From NCBI GenBank assembly GCA_007127235.1, contig SKZT01000231.1, positions 1 through 35,561 on the forward strand: a stretch of DNA of 35,561 nt. Reading direction: 5' to 3'. The notes beneath the pieces were generated by a model. The model had not been told where the DNA came from, ran no database searches, and worked only from the letters and a program-made list of their open reading frames with translations. The position numbers and the translations under genes were made by a program. The stretch comes from Desulfobacteraceae bacterium (GTDB lineage Bacteria; Desulfobacterota; Desulfobacteria; Desulfobacterales; SKZT01). Positions 17,256-25,220 of this stretch are shown piece by piece; positions within the stretch are counted from its first letter, which is position 1; each line of letters begins with the position of its first letter.

Positions 17256-17558
17256 ATGTTTCAAGCAGAATATCTTGGCCTTTGCAGAAGCTGTATGCAC
17301 AGTGAAGTCTGCGTTTTGAGCAGGGAAATGAATCGTTCTCCCGTGTATTGCGAGGAATTTCAACCTGAAATTTTCAGTGCAGGACAGTTGTCCCGAAAAG
17401 GTTTTTTCAAAGACTCTTCCCGTACGTTTTCAGATAATGCCAACCTATTAAACAGAGACTTGCACCAGGGTTTGTGTTGTGACTGTGAAAACCGTCATAC
17501 CTGCAATTTGATTTCAGCACAGGAAGGGGGAGTATGGTATTGCGAGGAGTATCAATAA
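17256..17558 (+). CDS. small Cys-rich protein with two tandem four-Cys modules
   Basis: AAGGAGG SD; modules GLCRSCMHSEVCVLSRE..VYCEEFQ and GLCCDCENRHTCNLISA..WYCEEYQ; stop codon abuts next start (TAAATG). Confidence 0.82.
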   Translation: MFQAEYLGLCRSCMHSEVCVLSREMNRSPVYCEEFQPEIFSAGQLSRKGFFKDSSRTFSDNANLLNRDLHQGLCCDCENRHTCNLISAQEGGVWYCEEYQ

Positions 17559-18458
17559 ATGACTGAAAACATCGCGGCTTTAATTGACAAGGAGGTTTTT
17601 GTTCCCAACGGACAGGAAATTGTTGACGCAAAGGATATCGGGGACATCCTGGAAAAATATGCCGGCGCACGGGGCGGACTAATCGCCATTCTCGAAGAAA
17701 TCCAGAACCGATACGGCTATCTTCCCGAAACAGCATTGCGGGTCGTAGCTGAAAACATGGGAATTTCGCTGGTCGACGTTTATGCCGTTGCCACGTTTTA
17801 CAGTACATTCAGCTTGCAACCCCGGGGCAGACACATTGTATGCGCATGCATGGGCACTGCCTGTCATGTTCGTGGTGCACCGAGGGTTGTCGAAGAATTT
17901 GAGCACCGGCTCGGAATCAATGCCGGGGAAACGACTTTCGACAGGGAATTCACGCTGGAAACGGTCAATTGTTTGGGAGCCTGCGCTCTGGGGCCTGTGG
18001 TAGTTATCGACGGGCACTATATCTCCAAAGTAAAAAAAACCGGTGTTCGCCAACTTATAGACGATTCTGTCAAAGGATTTGACAGAATCCGGAATGGTGA
18101 GGACAAACGGATTTTTCCAATAACCGTCAGTTGTTCACGCTGCAATTGCAGCCTGATGAACAACAGAAAAACCATAGACGGGCATCCGGCTATCCGTATA
18201 AGTGTGGCTTCGGGCGGTCAACACGGCAGGCTTTGGCTGTCTTCCCTTTATGGCAGCCCCGGCAGGATGATCGAACACGACATTCCGCCAAATGCTGTGG
18301 CGGATTTCCTGTGCCCCCACTGCCATGGGCTTCTGATCGGCCATGAGAATTGCGGCGAGTGCGGGGCACCGATGGCGGTCATGATCGTTTCGGGAGGTGG
18401 GATGCTGAAGGTCTGCTCGCGTATTGGATGCAGGGGGCACATGCTGGATCTGGCCTGA
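17559..18458 (+). CDS. NuoE/HydA-gamma-like [2Fe-2S] thioredoxin-fold subunit with C-terminal zinc-ribbon-like extension
   Basis: IQNRYGYLPETALRVVAENMGISLVDVYAVATFYSTFSLQPRGRHIVCACMGTACHVRGA, ETVNCLGACALGPVVVI; extension with CSRCNC, CPHCHG, CGECGAP, CSRIGC. Confidence 0.92.
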   Translation: MTENIAALIDKEVFVPNGQEIVDAKDIGDILEKYAGARGGLIAILEEIQNRYGYLPETALRVVAENMGISLVDVYAVATFYSTFSLQPRGRHIVCACMGTACHVRGAPRVVEEFEHRLGINAGETTFDREFTLETVNCLGACALGPVVVIDGHYISKVKKTGVRQLIDDSVKGFDRIRNGEDKRIFPITVSCSRCNCSLMNNRKTIDGHPAIRISVASGGQHGRLWLSSLYGSPGRMIEHDIPPNAVADFLCPHCHGLLIGHENCGECGAPMAVMIVSGGGMLKVCSRIGCRGHMLDLA

Positions 18459-18542
18459 TCGGCTTGCGGTCGGTTTACCAGGGTTGCAGTGAAACAGGAG
18501 ACGGAAAAATACAGAAAACATGCATGTTTTTGAGGTGGGAAA

Positions 18543-21500
18543 ATGCCACGGTTTAATTCCATAGATGAACTGAAATCGCTTAGAAACATCCTTTATAAAG
18601 ACATTGACCCGAACCGGCCGCGTCTGGTCGTATGTGCCGGAACAGCCTGTCAGGCAAGTGGTTCAAACGGTATTATAAGGGTTGCCAAGAGACATATCAT
18701 TGAAAACCGACTCTTTGGTCAGGTTTCACTCCGAGTTACCGGTTGCCACGGTTTCTGTGAAATGGGGCCTTTTATTTTGACCGAACCCCAACAAGCATTT
18801 TACACGCAAGTCACCCTTGACGACGTTGGAAAAATAATCGACGCCATGCTTTCAGACAGCTATGTCGAAGACCTTTTGTACCAGGATTCCCAGACCGGAC
18901 AAATATATTTTCGCAGGGACGATATACCCTTTTTCAAAAACCAGCAGCGCAATATACTCTCAAGCAACCAAAAGATAGACCCGATTCGGGTTTATGATTA
19001 TATCGCACAGGGCGGTTATGAAGCTCTTGAAAAAGCGTTATCTGAACAAAACCGGCAACGGGTGGTCGAAGAAATCAAACGTTCCGGGCTACGCGGACGC
19101 GGTGGAGCCGGGTTTCCCACCGGGCTGAAATGGGAAATGCTGGCTGCGCAGCCGGCTGACCATGGCAAATTTCTTGTGTGCAATGCCGATGAGGGGGACC
19201 CGGGTGCGTACATGGACCGAAGTATCCTGGAGGGCAACCCCCACAGCATTATCGAGGGAATGATTATCGGCGGTTATGGTACCGGCTCCACGGAGGGTGT
19301 CGTCTATGTCAGAAATGAATACCCCCTTGCTATCAAAAACCTCACCATTGCTTTGAAGCAGGCCCGTGAACTCGGTCTTCTGGGGGAAAACATCCTGGGA
19401 ACGGGTTTTTCTTTTGACATTGAGATCGTAAAGGGGGCGGGTGCGTTTGTATGCGGTGAGGAAACGGCGTTGATCCGGTCTGTAGAGGGGAAAATGGGTG
19501 AGCCGCGTCAGCGTCCCCCGTTTCCCATACAAAAAGGCATAAACGGACGGCCAACTGTGATCAATAACGTTGAAACCTGGGCCAATATCCCCCTGATCAT
19601 TATGTCCGGGGCCGAAGCGTTTGAAACGGTCGGTACCCAGAATAACTCCGGCACCAAAATTTTCAGCCTGGTGGGCAAAATCAGAAATACCGGGCTGATC
19701 GAGGTCCCAATGGGCATCTCCATCCGAAAGATCGTTTATGACATTGGTGGCGGATCGCCCGGAAGGGAGAAAATAAAAGCGGTTCAGACTGGTGGGCCCT
19801 CGGGCGGCTGTATTCCGGCGGAAAAATTCGATCTTGCAGTAGACTACGACAGTCTCAGCAAGGCAGGCTCGATCATGGGATCCGGAGGTATGATTGTCAT
19901 GGACGAGAATACCTGCATGGTTGATGTTGCCAAGTATTTCATGAACTTCCTTAAAAAGGAGTCCTGTGGCAAATGTTTCACATGTCGCAAAGGGACTCAG
20001 AGGATGTATGAGATTCTTGAAGACATCACCAGTGGTAACGGCACGCTGGAGCATCTGGACCTGCTGGAGGAGCTTGCCATGGTGGTGCGTGACAGTACCA
20101 TGTGCGGTTTGGGACAAACTGCTTCGAACCCGGTTCTCAGCACCCTGAAGTACTATCGCCACGAATACGAACGACATGTGATTGACAAGAGGTGCGACCC
20201 CTTCGTTTGTCGTGGCCTTGTGGGAGCTTCCTGCCAGAGTGCCTGTCCCCTTGACACTCAGCCATGGCGCTATATTGCACTATTGGAAAAGGGGGCATAT
20301 GAGGATGCATACGCGGTTATCCGGGAAACCAACCCTCTGCCTTCAGTCTGCGCCCGTGTCTGCGACCGCAAGTGCGAACATCGCTGCCAGATGAAGTCCG
20401 GCGGGAACGGGGCTATTGCCATCCGAGCCTTGAAAAGATTTATTACCGACCGAATTGACCCGGCTGCCTATGTTCCTGCAAAAGAACCTGAACAAAAAAG
20501 CAGCGGGAAAAAAGTAGCTGTTGTTGGAGCGGGTCCGGCCGGGCTTTCCGCAGCCCACGGCCTGTCATTGCTGGGACATAAAGTAACCGTTTTCGAGGCA
20601 GACCAGAAGCCCGGTGGGATGCTGACCAGTTGCATTCCGTCCTACCGTTTGCCCAGGGATATTGTGGAAAGGGAAATCCAGGCCTTGATGGATGAAAATA
20701 TTTCTTTCTGTTACAGGACCGTGCTGGGTCGTGATATAACTATTGACCATCTTTTTGCTGATGGTTTCAACGCGGTTTTTCTGGCCATGGGAGCAGACAA
20801 AAGCCAGCAGCTTGGGCTTGAAGGAGAAACAATCCATGGAGTTTATACATCCATGGAATTTTTAAAGGCGTTTAACCTGCGTGGCGAAGAGCTGGCGGGT
20901 GGGCATGTAGGAATAATCGGGGGCGGAAATTCAGCTGTGGATGCCGCCAGAGTTGCCACACGGCAGGAAAACGTCGAAAGCGTAACGTTGTTTTACCGGC
21001 GCACAGACCAGGAAATGCCGGCTTACGCGGAAGAGGTCGAAGCAGCCCTGGAAGAGGGCATAAAGCTGGAGACAATGGTGTCGCCGGTGCGCATCCGCTA
21101 CATCGAAACGGCGGTAAAAGAAGGGGTACAGGTCGAAACCGGTGTCACCGCCATTAAAATACATTCCCATGAGGGGCGACTGGTTAGTATCGAGTGTATC
21201 CGGAACGAACCGGGCCCAATAGATGCCAGCGGGCGTCGCCGGCCGGTGGCCATACCGGGCTCCGGGTTCAGAGTGTCTTTAAACACCCTGATTGTGGCTA
21301 TTGGGGAAAGCCCGGATAGTGACTGCCTCGTTTCAATGGGAGTCAAGGTCGACAAAAAAGGAAGGGTAGCGGTGGATGCCAGAACTTTTCAGACCAGTCG
21401 GGACGGGGTTTTTGCAGGTGGCGACCTCATCACAGGCCCCTATACTGTTGTTGATGCTCTTGCTACCGGAAAAAAAGCCGCCGGATCCATAGACCGTTAT

Positions 21501-21773
21501 TTACGCGGTAAATCCATGAAAGAAGAGCGCAGGGCGGTTTTGCCCGACGTTTATGTAACACCCCCGGCAATCAGTCCTGAAGAATTTGAAGAGGCTGAAA
21601 GGGTTGAGCCACTTGTGCTTCCCGCCAAAGCGAGGGAAAAGAATTTTGCGGAAGTTGAAATGGCGCTGACGGTTACACAGGCTATAGAAGAGGCTCGCAG
21701 ATGCCTTCGTTGTGACCTTGAATTCACACAGCCCATAAAAGACCGGTTACATTTAGAGGCAACAAAGGAATAA
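18543..21773 (+). CDS. NuoF-like (FMN/NADH, 4Fe-4S) fused to GltD-like (glutamate synthase small subunit) oxidoreductase, 1076 aa
   Basis: N-term CAGTACQASGSN..GCHGFCEMGP; NuoF: GRGGAGFPTGLKWEM, CNADEGDPGAYMDRSILEGNPHS, CGKCFTCRKGTQRM; GltD: CPLDTQPWRYIALLEKGAYEDAYAVIRETNPLPSVCARVCDRKCEHRC, VAVVGAGPAGLSAAHGLSLLGHKVTVFEAD, VGIIGGGNSAVDAAR, GVFAGGDLITGPYTVVDALATGKKAA. Confidence 0.95.
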   Translation: MPRFNSIDELKSLRNILYKDIDPNRPRLVVCAGTACQASGSNGIIRVAKRHIIENRLFGQVSLRVTGCHGFCEMGPFILTEPQQAFYTQVTLDDVGKIIDAMLSDSYVEDLLYQDSQTGQIYFRRDDIPFFKNQQRNILSSNQKIDPIRVYDYIAQGGYEALEKALSEQNRQRVVEEIKRSGLRGRGGAGFPTGLKWEMLAAQPADHGKFLVCNADEGDPGAYMDRSILEGNPHSIIEGMIIGGYGTGSTEGVVYVRNEYPLAIKNLTIALKQARELGLLGENILGTGFSFDIEIVKGAGAFVCGEETALIRSVEGKMGEPRQRPPFPIQKGINGRPTVINNVETWANIPLIIMSGAEAFETVGTQNNSGTKIFSLVGKIRNTGLIEVPMGISIRKIVYDIGGGSPGREKIKAVQTGGPSGGCIPAEKFDLAVDYDSLSKAGSIMGSGGMIVMDENTCMVDVAKYFMNFLKKESCGKCFTCRKGTQRMYEILEDITSGNGTLEHLDLLEELAMVVRDSTMCGLGQTASNPVLSTLKYYRHEYERHVIDKRCDPFVCRGLVGASCQSACPLDTQPWRYIALLEKGAYEDAYAVIRETNPLPSVCARVCDRKCEHRCQMKSGGNGAIAIRALKRFITDRIDPAAYVPAKEPEQKSSGKKVAVVGAGPAGLSAAHGLSLLGHKVTVFEADQKPGGMLTSCIPSYRLPRDIVEREIQALMDENISFCYRTVLGRDITIDHLFADGFNAVFLAMGADKSQQLGLEGETIHGVYTSMEFLKAFNLRGEELAGGHVGIIGGGNSAVDAARVATRQENVESVTLFYRRTDQEMPAYAEEVEAALEEGIKLETMVSPVRIRYIETAVKEGVQVETGVTAIKIHSHEGRLVSIECIRNEPGPIDASGRRRPVAIPGSGFRVSLNTLIVAIGESPDSDCLVSMGVKVDKKGRVAVDARTFQTSRDGVFAGGDLITGPYTVVDALATGKKAAGSIDRYLRGKSMKEERRAVLPDVYVTPPAISPEEFEEAERVEPLVLPAKAREKNFAEVEMALTVTQAIEEARRCLRCDLEFTQPIKDRLHLEATKE

Positions 21774-21778
21774 CCAAT

Positions 21779-22453
21779 ATGATTACATTGACTGTCAACG
21801 GGCTTCATGTTTCTGTCGAAAAAGGTACTACCCTGCTGGAAGCCGCCTCTTTTTTGGGGTTTCCCATACCGACGCTGTGCCACATGGAAGGATTGTCGCC
21901 CTACGGGGCCTGCCGGTTGTGCGTGGTGGAAATCGGTGAGGGACCAGGGGCAAAACTGGTTTCATCATGCACCTACCCAGCTGAAAATGGTCTGAAAGTG
22001 AGGACAGCTTCGGAAAGGGTTGTGCGGACTCGGAAAATGATTATTGAATTGTTTTTGGCCTCATGCCCCCAGTCAAAAGAAATCCAGGATCTTGCATCGG
22101 CGCATGGTGTGCGGCAGCAGCGTTTCCGGCAGGAACATGAAGACTGCATTTTGTGCGGGCGGTGTGTAAGGATCTGCAAAGAGCAAATGATGGCTGGTGC
22201 CATTGGGTTTCAGGGTCGTGGTGAAATGCGCTCCATTGGCACACCTTTTGGCGCAAAATCCGAAGTCTGCCGTTTTTGCGGCGGCTGCATTTACGTCTGC
22301 CCGGCATGCCAGTTGCGTTGCACCTACAATGAACCGGAAAAAGCTGTTTGCGGTGGCTGTGCCAACCTGGCTCCACCCTGTCTGAACAATGAAAAATTCC
22401 ATGACATGATGTGCTACATGAATCCCTGTGTCGCATGCGAAATATCAAAATGA
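21779..22453 (+). CDS. NuoG-N-terminal-like iron-sulfur protein (2Fe-2S ferredoxin + 4Fe-4S domains)
   Basis: ITLTVNGLHVSVEKGTTLLEAASFLGFPIPTLCHMEGLSPYGACRLCVVEI; CILCGRCVRICKE; CRFCGGCIYVCPACQLRC; extra C-terminal cysteines. Confidence 0.92.
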   Translation: MITLTVNGLHVSVEKGTTLLEAASFLGFPIPTLCHMEGLSPYGACRLCVVEIGEGPGAKLVSSCTYPAENGLKVRTASERVVRTRKMIIELFLASCPQSKEIQDLASAHGVRQQRFRQEHEDCILCGRCVRICKEQMMAGAIGFQGRGEMRSIGTPFGAKSEVCRFCGGCIYVCPACQLRCTYNEPEKAVCGGCANLAPPCLNNEKFHDMMCYMNPCVACEISK

Positions 22454-22487
22454 TAATAGTAAAATCTTACAGCAAGGAGAGTTAATA

Positions 22488-24083
22488 ATGTTACAGCCAT
22501 TTTCCCGGCCTAATGCTTCAGCGGCCACTCTCACCAAAAATCGTACCGAGGAGGCTGTTGTTCCCGCGTCAGGCATGTGTGTTACATGCGTTGATGGATG
22601 TATCGGCATGTGTGAAATCGGCAAGTCCGCCTACCGAGGCCATGAGGTTATATATCCCCAGCCTTTCGGGGTTATTACAACGGCAGCTGACAAAACGTAT
22701 CCTGTGGACTATTCCCACTTTAACATTATGGGAACAGCCGTGGGGGCTCACGGCATCGAAGCGGACAGCGACAAGGCCATATTTCCTGCGGTCAATCTAG
22801 ATGTCACCGTGGGGCAGGACAACGGCATCAGGTTTCGATATCCATGGATTATTTCCGGCATCGGTTCCACCAATATTGCCACGAACAACTGGGAAGGGCT
22901 GGCCATCGGGTCTGCACTCTCAGGGACGGGGCTTACCATTGGCGAAAACGTTGTAGGAATGGATCCCCACACCGTGATAAAAAATGGGCGTGTGGTCGAC
23001 ACGGTAGATCTGAAACGCCGTGTAAAGCTATATACGGACTACCAGCACGATGAATACGGCGCCATTGTTGTGCAGGCTAATGTAGAGGATACACGTCTCG
23101 GCGTGCAGGAATATGCAATCGAGAAACTCGGGGTTGAGATTGTCGAGATTAAATGGGGGCAGGGAGCAAAAAACATTGGCGGCGAAGTGAAAATAAACGA
23201 CCTGAAAAAGGCCCAACTGCTGCACAAACGCGGCTACATTGTTCTTCCCGATCCCACCAATCCCGAGGTTATCAAAAGCTATGAAAACAAGGCGTTCAAG
23301 GAATTTGAACGACACTCGAGGGTCGGAATGGTGACGGAGGAGTCTTTTGCAAAACGGGTCGAGGAATTGAGGGCTGCGGGAGCTAAATACATCTTTCTTA
23401 AAACCGGTGCTTACCGTCCGGCGGATCTGGCCCGTGCCGTGGTTTTTAGCTCACGCTATGGAATCGATATGCTGACTGTGGATGGTGCGGGCGGCGGCAC
23501 CGGCATGAGCCCCTGGCGGATGATGAATGAGTGGGGCGTGCCTTTGGTGAATCTTCATGCGCTTTTGAACCAGTATGCGAGCCGCCTTGCCGACAGGGGG
23601 GAATACGTTCCGCCCATTGCCGTCGGCGGTGGTTTTGCCTTTGAAGATATGATATACAAGGGGTTGTCTCTCGGAGCGCCGTTTGTGAAAATGGTTGGCA
23701 TGGCTCGTGCAGCCATTGCTGCGGCAATGGTTGGGAAAACCATCGGACGCACCATCGACGCGGGACAAATACCGGTTTATATTGAACGTTTTGGTAATTC
23801 CAAAGAAGAAATCTTTATAACCGCAAACGAGCTGCGTGAGAAGCTTGGTAAGGCGGAGTACGATAGAGTTCCCACTGGCGCCCTGGGTCTTTACACCTAC
23901 TACGAACGCCTGGCCCAGGGGTTGAGACAACTTATGGCGGGAAGCAGAAAATTTGCTCTGCAGCATATCAGCCGGGACGACATTGCGGCTCTCACACGGG
24001 AAGCCGCCGATATCAGCGGTATTCAATATGTCATGGAGGCTGACAAAGCAGAGGTGGACCAATTGCTGGCACCCCTGTCTTAA
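22488..24083 (+). CDS. FMN-binding glutamate synthase-like (GltB central/FMN domain) protein
   Basis: SD AAGGAGAG before ATG 22488; VEIVEIKWGQGAKNIGGEVKIN, MLTVDGAGGGTGMSPWRMMNEWGVPLV, PIAVGGGFAFEDMIYKGLSLGAPFVKMVGMARAAI; no glutaminase domain. Confidence 0.9.
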   Translation: MLQPFSRPNASAATLTKNRTEEAVVPASGMCVTCVDGCIGMCEIGKSAYRGHEVIYPQPFGVITTAADKTYPVDYSHFNIMGTAVGAHGIEADSDKAIFPAVNLDVTVGQDNGIRFRYPWIISGIGSTNIATNNWEGLAIGSALSGTGLTIGENVVGMDPHTVIKNGRVVDTVDLKRRVKLYTDYQHDEYGAIVVQANVEDTRLGVQEYAIEKLGVEIVEIKWGQGAKNIGGEVKINDLKKAQLLHKRGYIVLPDPTNPEVIKSYENKAFKEFERHSRVGMVTEESFAKRVEELRAAGAKYIFLKTGAYRPADLARAVVFSSRYGIDMLTVDGAGGGTGMSPWRMMNEWGVPLVNLHALLNQYASRLADRGEYVPPIAVGGGFAFEDMIYKGLSLGAPFVKMVGMARAAIAAAMVGKTIGRTIDAGQIPVYIERFGNSKEEIFITANELREKLGKAEYDRVPTGALGLYTYYERLAQGLRQLMAGSRKFALQHISRDDIAALTREAADISGIQYVMEADKAEVDQLLAPLS

Positions 24084-24095
24084 GAAATTAAAGAA

Positions 24096-25163
24096 TCATC
24101 TCACCAGGTGAGATGCAGGGACAACTTCGACTTGTTTTTTGAGTTCCGGTAAATGTTGTCTCAGTATTTCCAGGGTTTCCTTATGGGGATGGGCAATACC
24201 GATCGCTTTTCCATGGGTTTTTGCATGCTTGATCAGGCGAAGAATTTGCATGCGCATAAATTCAGGTTCAAGAAAATGATCGATAAATACATCCCGTTGC
24301 GCGAAAGGAACTTTAAATAATTCCGCAGAGGGTTTGCAAACACTTTCGGAAGTGGTGAGGCTGTCGATAAAATAGAGGTCTCTTCCTTTTAGAACACTGA
24401 AAACCTGATACATTTGTTCAGAATTAGCGGTCAATTTTGATCCCATATGGTTATTGATACCCTTGGCATCGGAAAGGGTATCCAAATTTTCATTTAACTG
24501 CGCAATCAGTTGATCCGGTTCCATAATGCTTAAAAGAGCTCCGGGGCCCGGATTAATACGTGGGTATTCGTTAGGCTCCATGGGAATATGAAGCATCAGC
24601 TCCCCACCCCTTTCCCGAATGATATCGGCAGTTTTTTTCAGGTAAGGGCTGTGGGGCAGGATGGAAAATGTGAATTTGGGATCCAGTTCGACAAAATGTC
24701 TGGCCATGTAAGGGTCATAGCCTAAATCATCGATGATAATAGCAACTTTTGGACGATCCTTAAGCGGATCAGCAATCGGTGGCTTAATCAGTGGCTTGGG
24801 TAAAAAAACATCCTCTTCAGGAAAAATTTCATACAACAGGGGTTTTTTGAACTCAGGAACCTTGGTTGTCTTGATGGTGGTTTCGGGAACAAATAATTTT
24901 TTCGGGGGTGCCGGGTCGGGTTGGAGGCTGGAAACAACAGCTTTCTGAGGCGACTTTGCTGTTTCAAAAAGAACAGGTTTGGTTTTTTCTTTTGCAACAA
25001 GCAGATGGTTGAGCGCAAAGCCGGCACTAATAACCAAAACAAGAAGAATAAAAAGGCCTGCACAAATTTTTAATAGTTGAATTTTTAAAGAAAACTTTTT
25101 GACCGCTCGTTTTTTTTGTTTTTTCGGTGGTTTTTTTTTCCGTATCGGTTTTTTGGGTGCCAT
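24096..25163 (-). CDS. divergent polysaccharide deacetylase family protein (YibQ-like)
   Basis: VAIIIDDLGYDPYMARHFVELDPKFTFSILPHSPYLKKTADIIRERGGELMLHIPMEPNEYP; NNHMGSKLT; IGIAHPHKETLEIL; N-terminal TM segment. Confidence 0.92.
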   Translation of the reverse strand: MAPKKPIRKKKPPKKQKKRAVKKFSLKIQLLKICAGLFILLVLVISAGFALNHLLVAKEKTKPVLFETAKSPQKAVVSSLQPDPAPPKKLFVPETTIKTTKVPEFKKPLLYEIFPEEDVFLPKPLIKPPIADPLKDRPKVAIIIDDLGYDPYMARHFVELDPKFTFSILPHSPYLKKTADIIRERGGELMLHIPMEPNEYPRINPGPGALLSIMEPDQLIAQLNENLDTLSDAKGINNHMGSKLTANSEQMYQVFSVLKGRDLYFIDSLTTSESVCKPSAELFKVPFAQRDVFIDHFLEPEFMRMQILRLIKHAKTHGKAIGIAHPHKETLEILRQHLPELKKQVEVVPASHLVR

Positions 25164-25220
25164 GTTCCATCACAAAGCGGCAGACCAATGGGCATATATG
25201 ATCTGCCGCCACGCGTTTTT

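Noticed and set aside
19089-20177. 362-aa minus-strand ORF opposite the NuoF-like gene
   Set aside because: Fully antisense to a strongly supported NuoF-GltD gene; composition looks like reverse-strand shadow with no family motif.
22428-22487. Upstream ATG extension of the GltB-like ORF overlapping the NuoG-like 3' end
   Set aside because: SD AAGGAGAG and spacing favour ATG at 22488; the 20-residue extension MSHAKYQNDNSKILQQGELI translates the intergenic/SD region.
23451-24062. 203-aa minus-strand ORF opposite the GltB-like gene
   Set aside because: Antisense shadow ORF; the plus-strand gene has clear FMN-GltB motifs and a good SD.
24097-24115. CATCTCACC-A-GGTGAGATG palindrome between convergent genes considered as terminator
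   Set aside because: Short, without a T-tract, and it overlaps the end of the minus-strand CDS; not strong enough to call.
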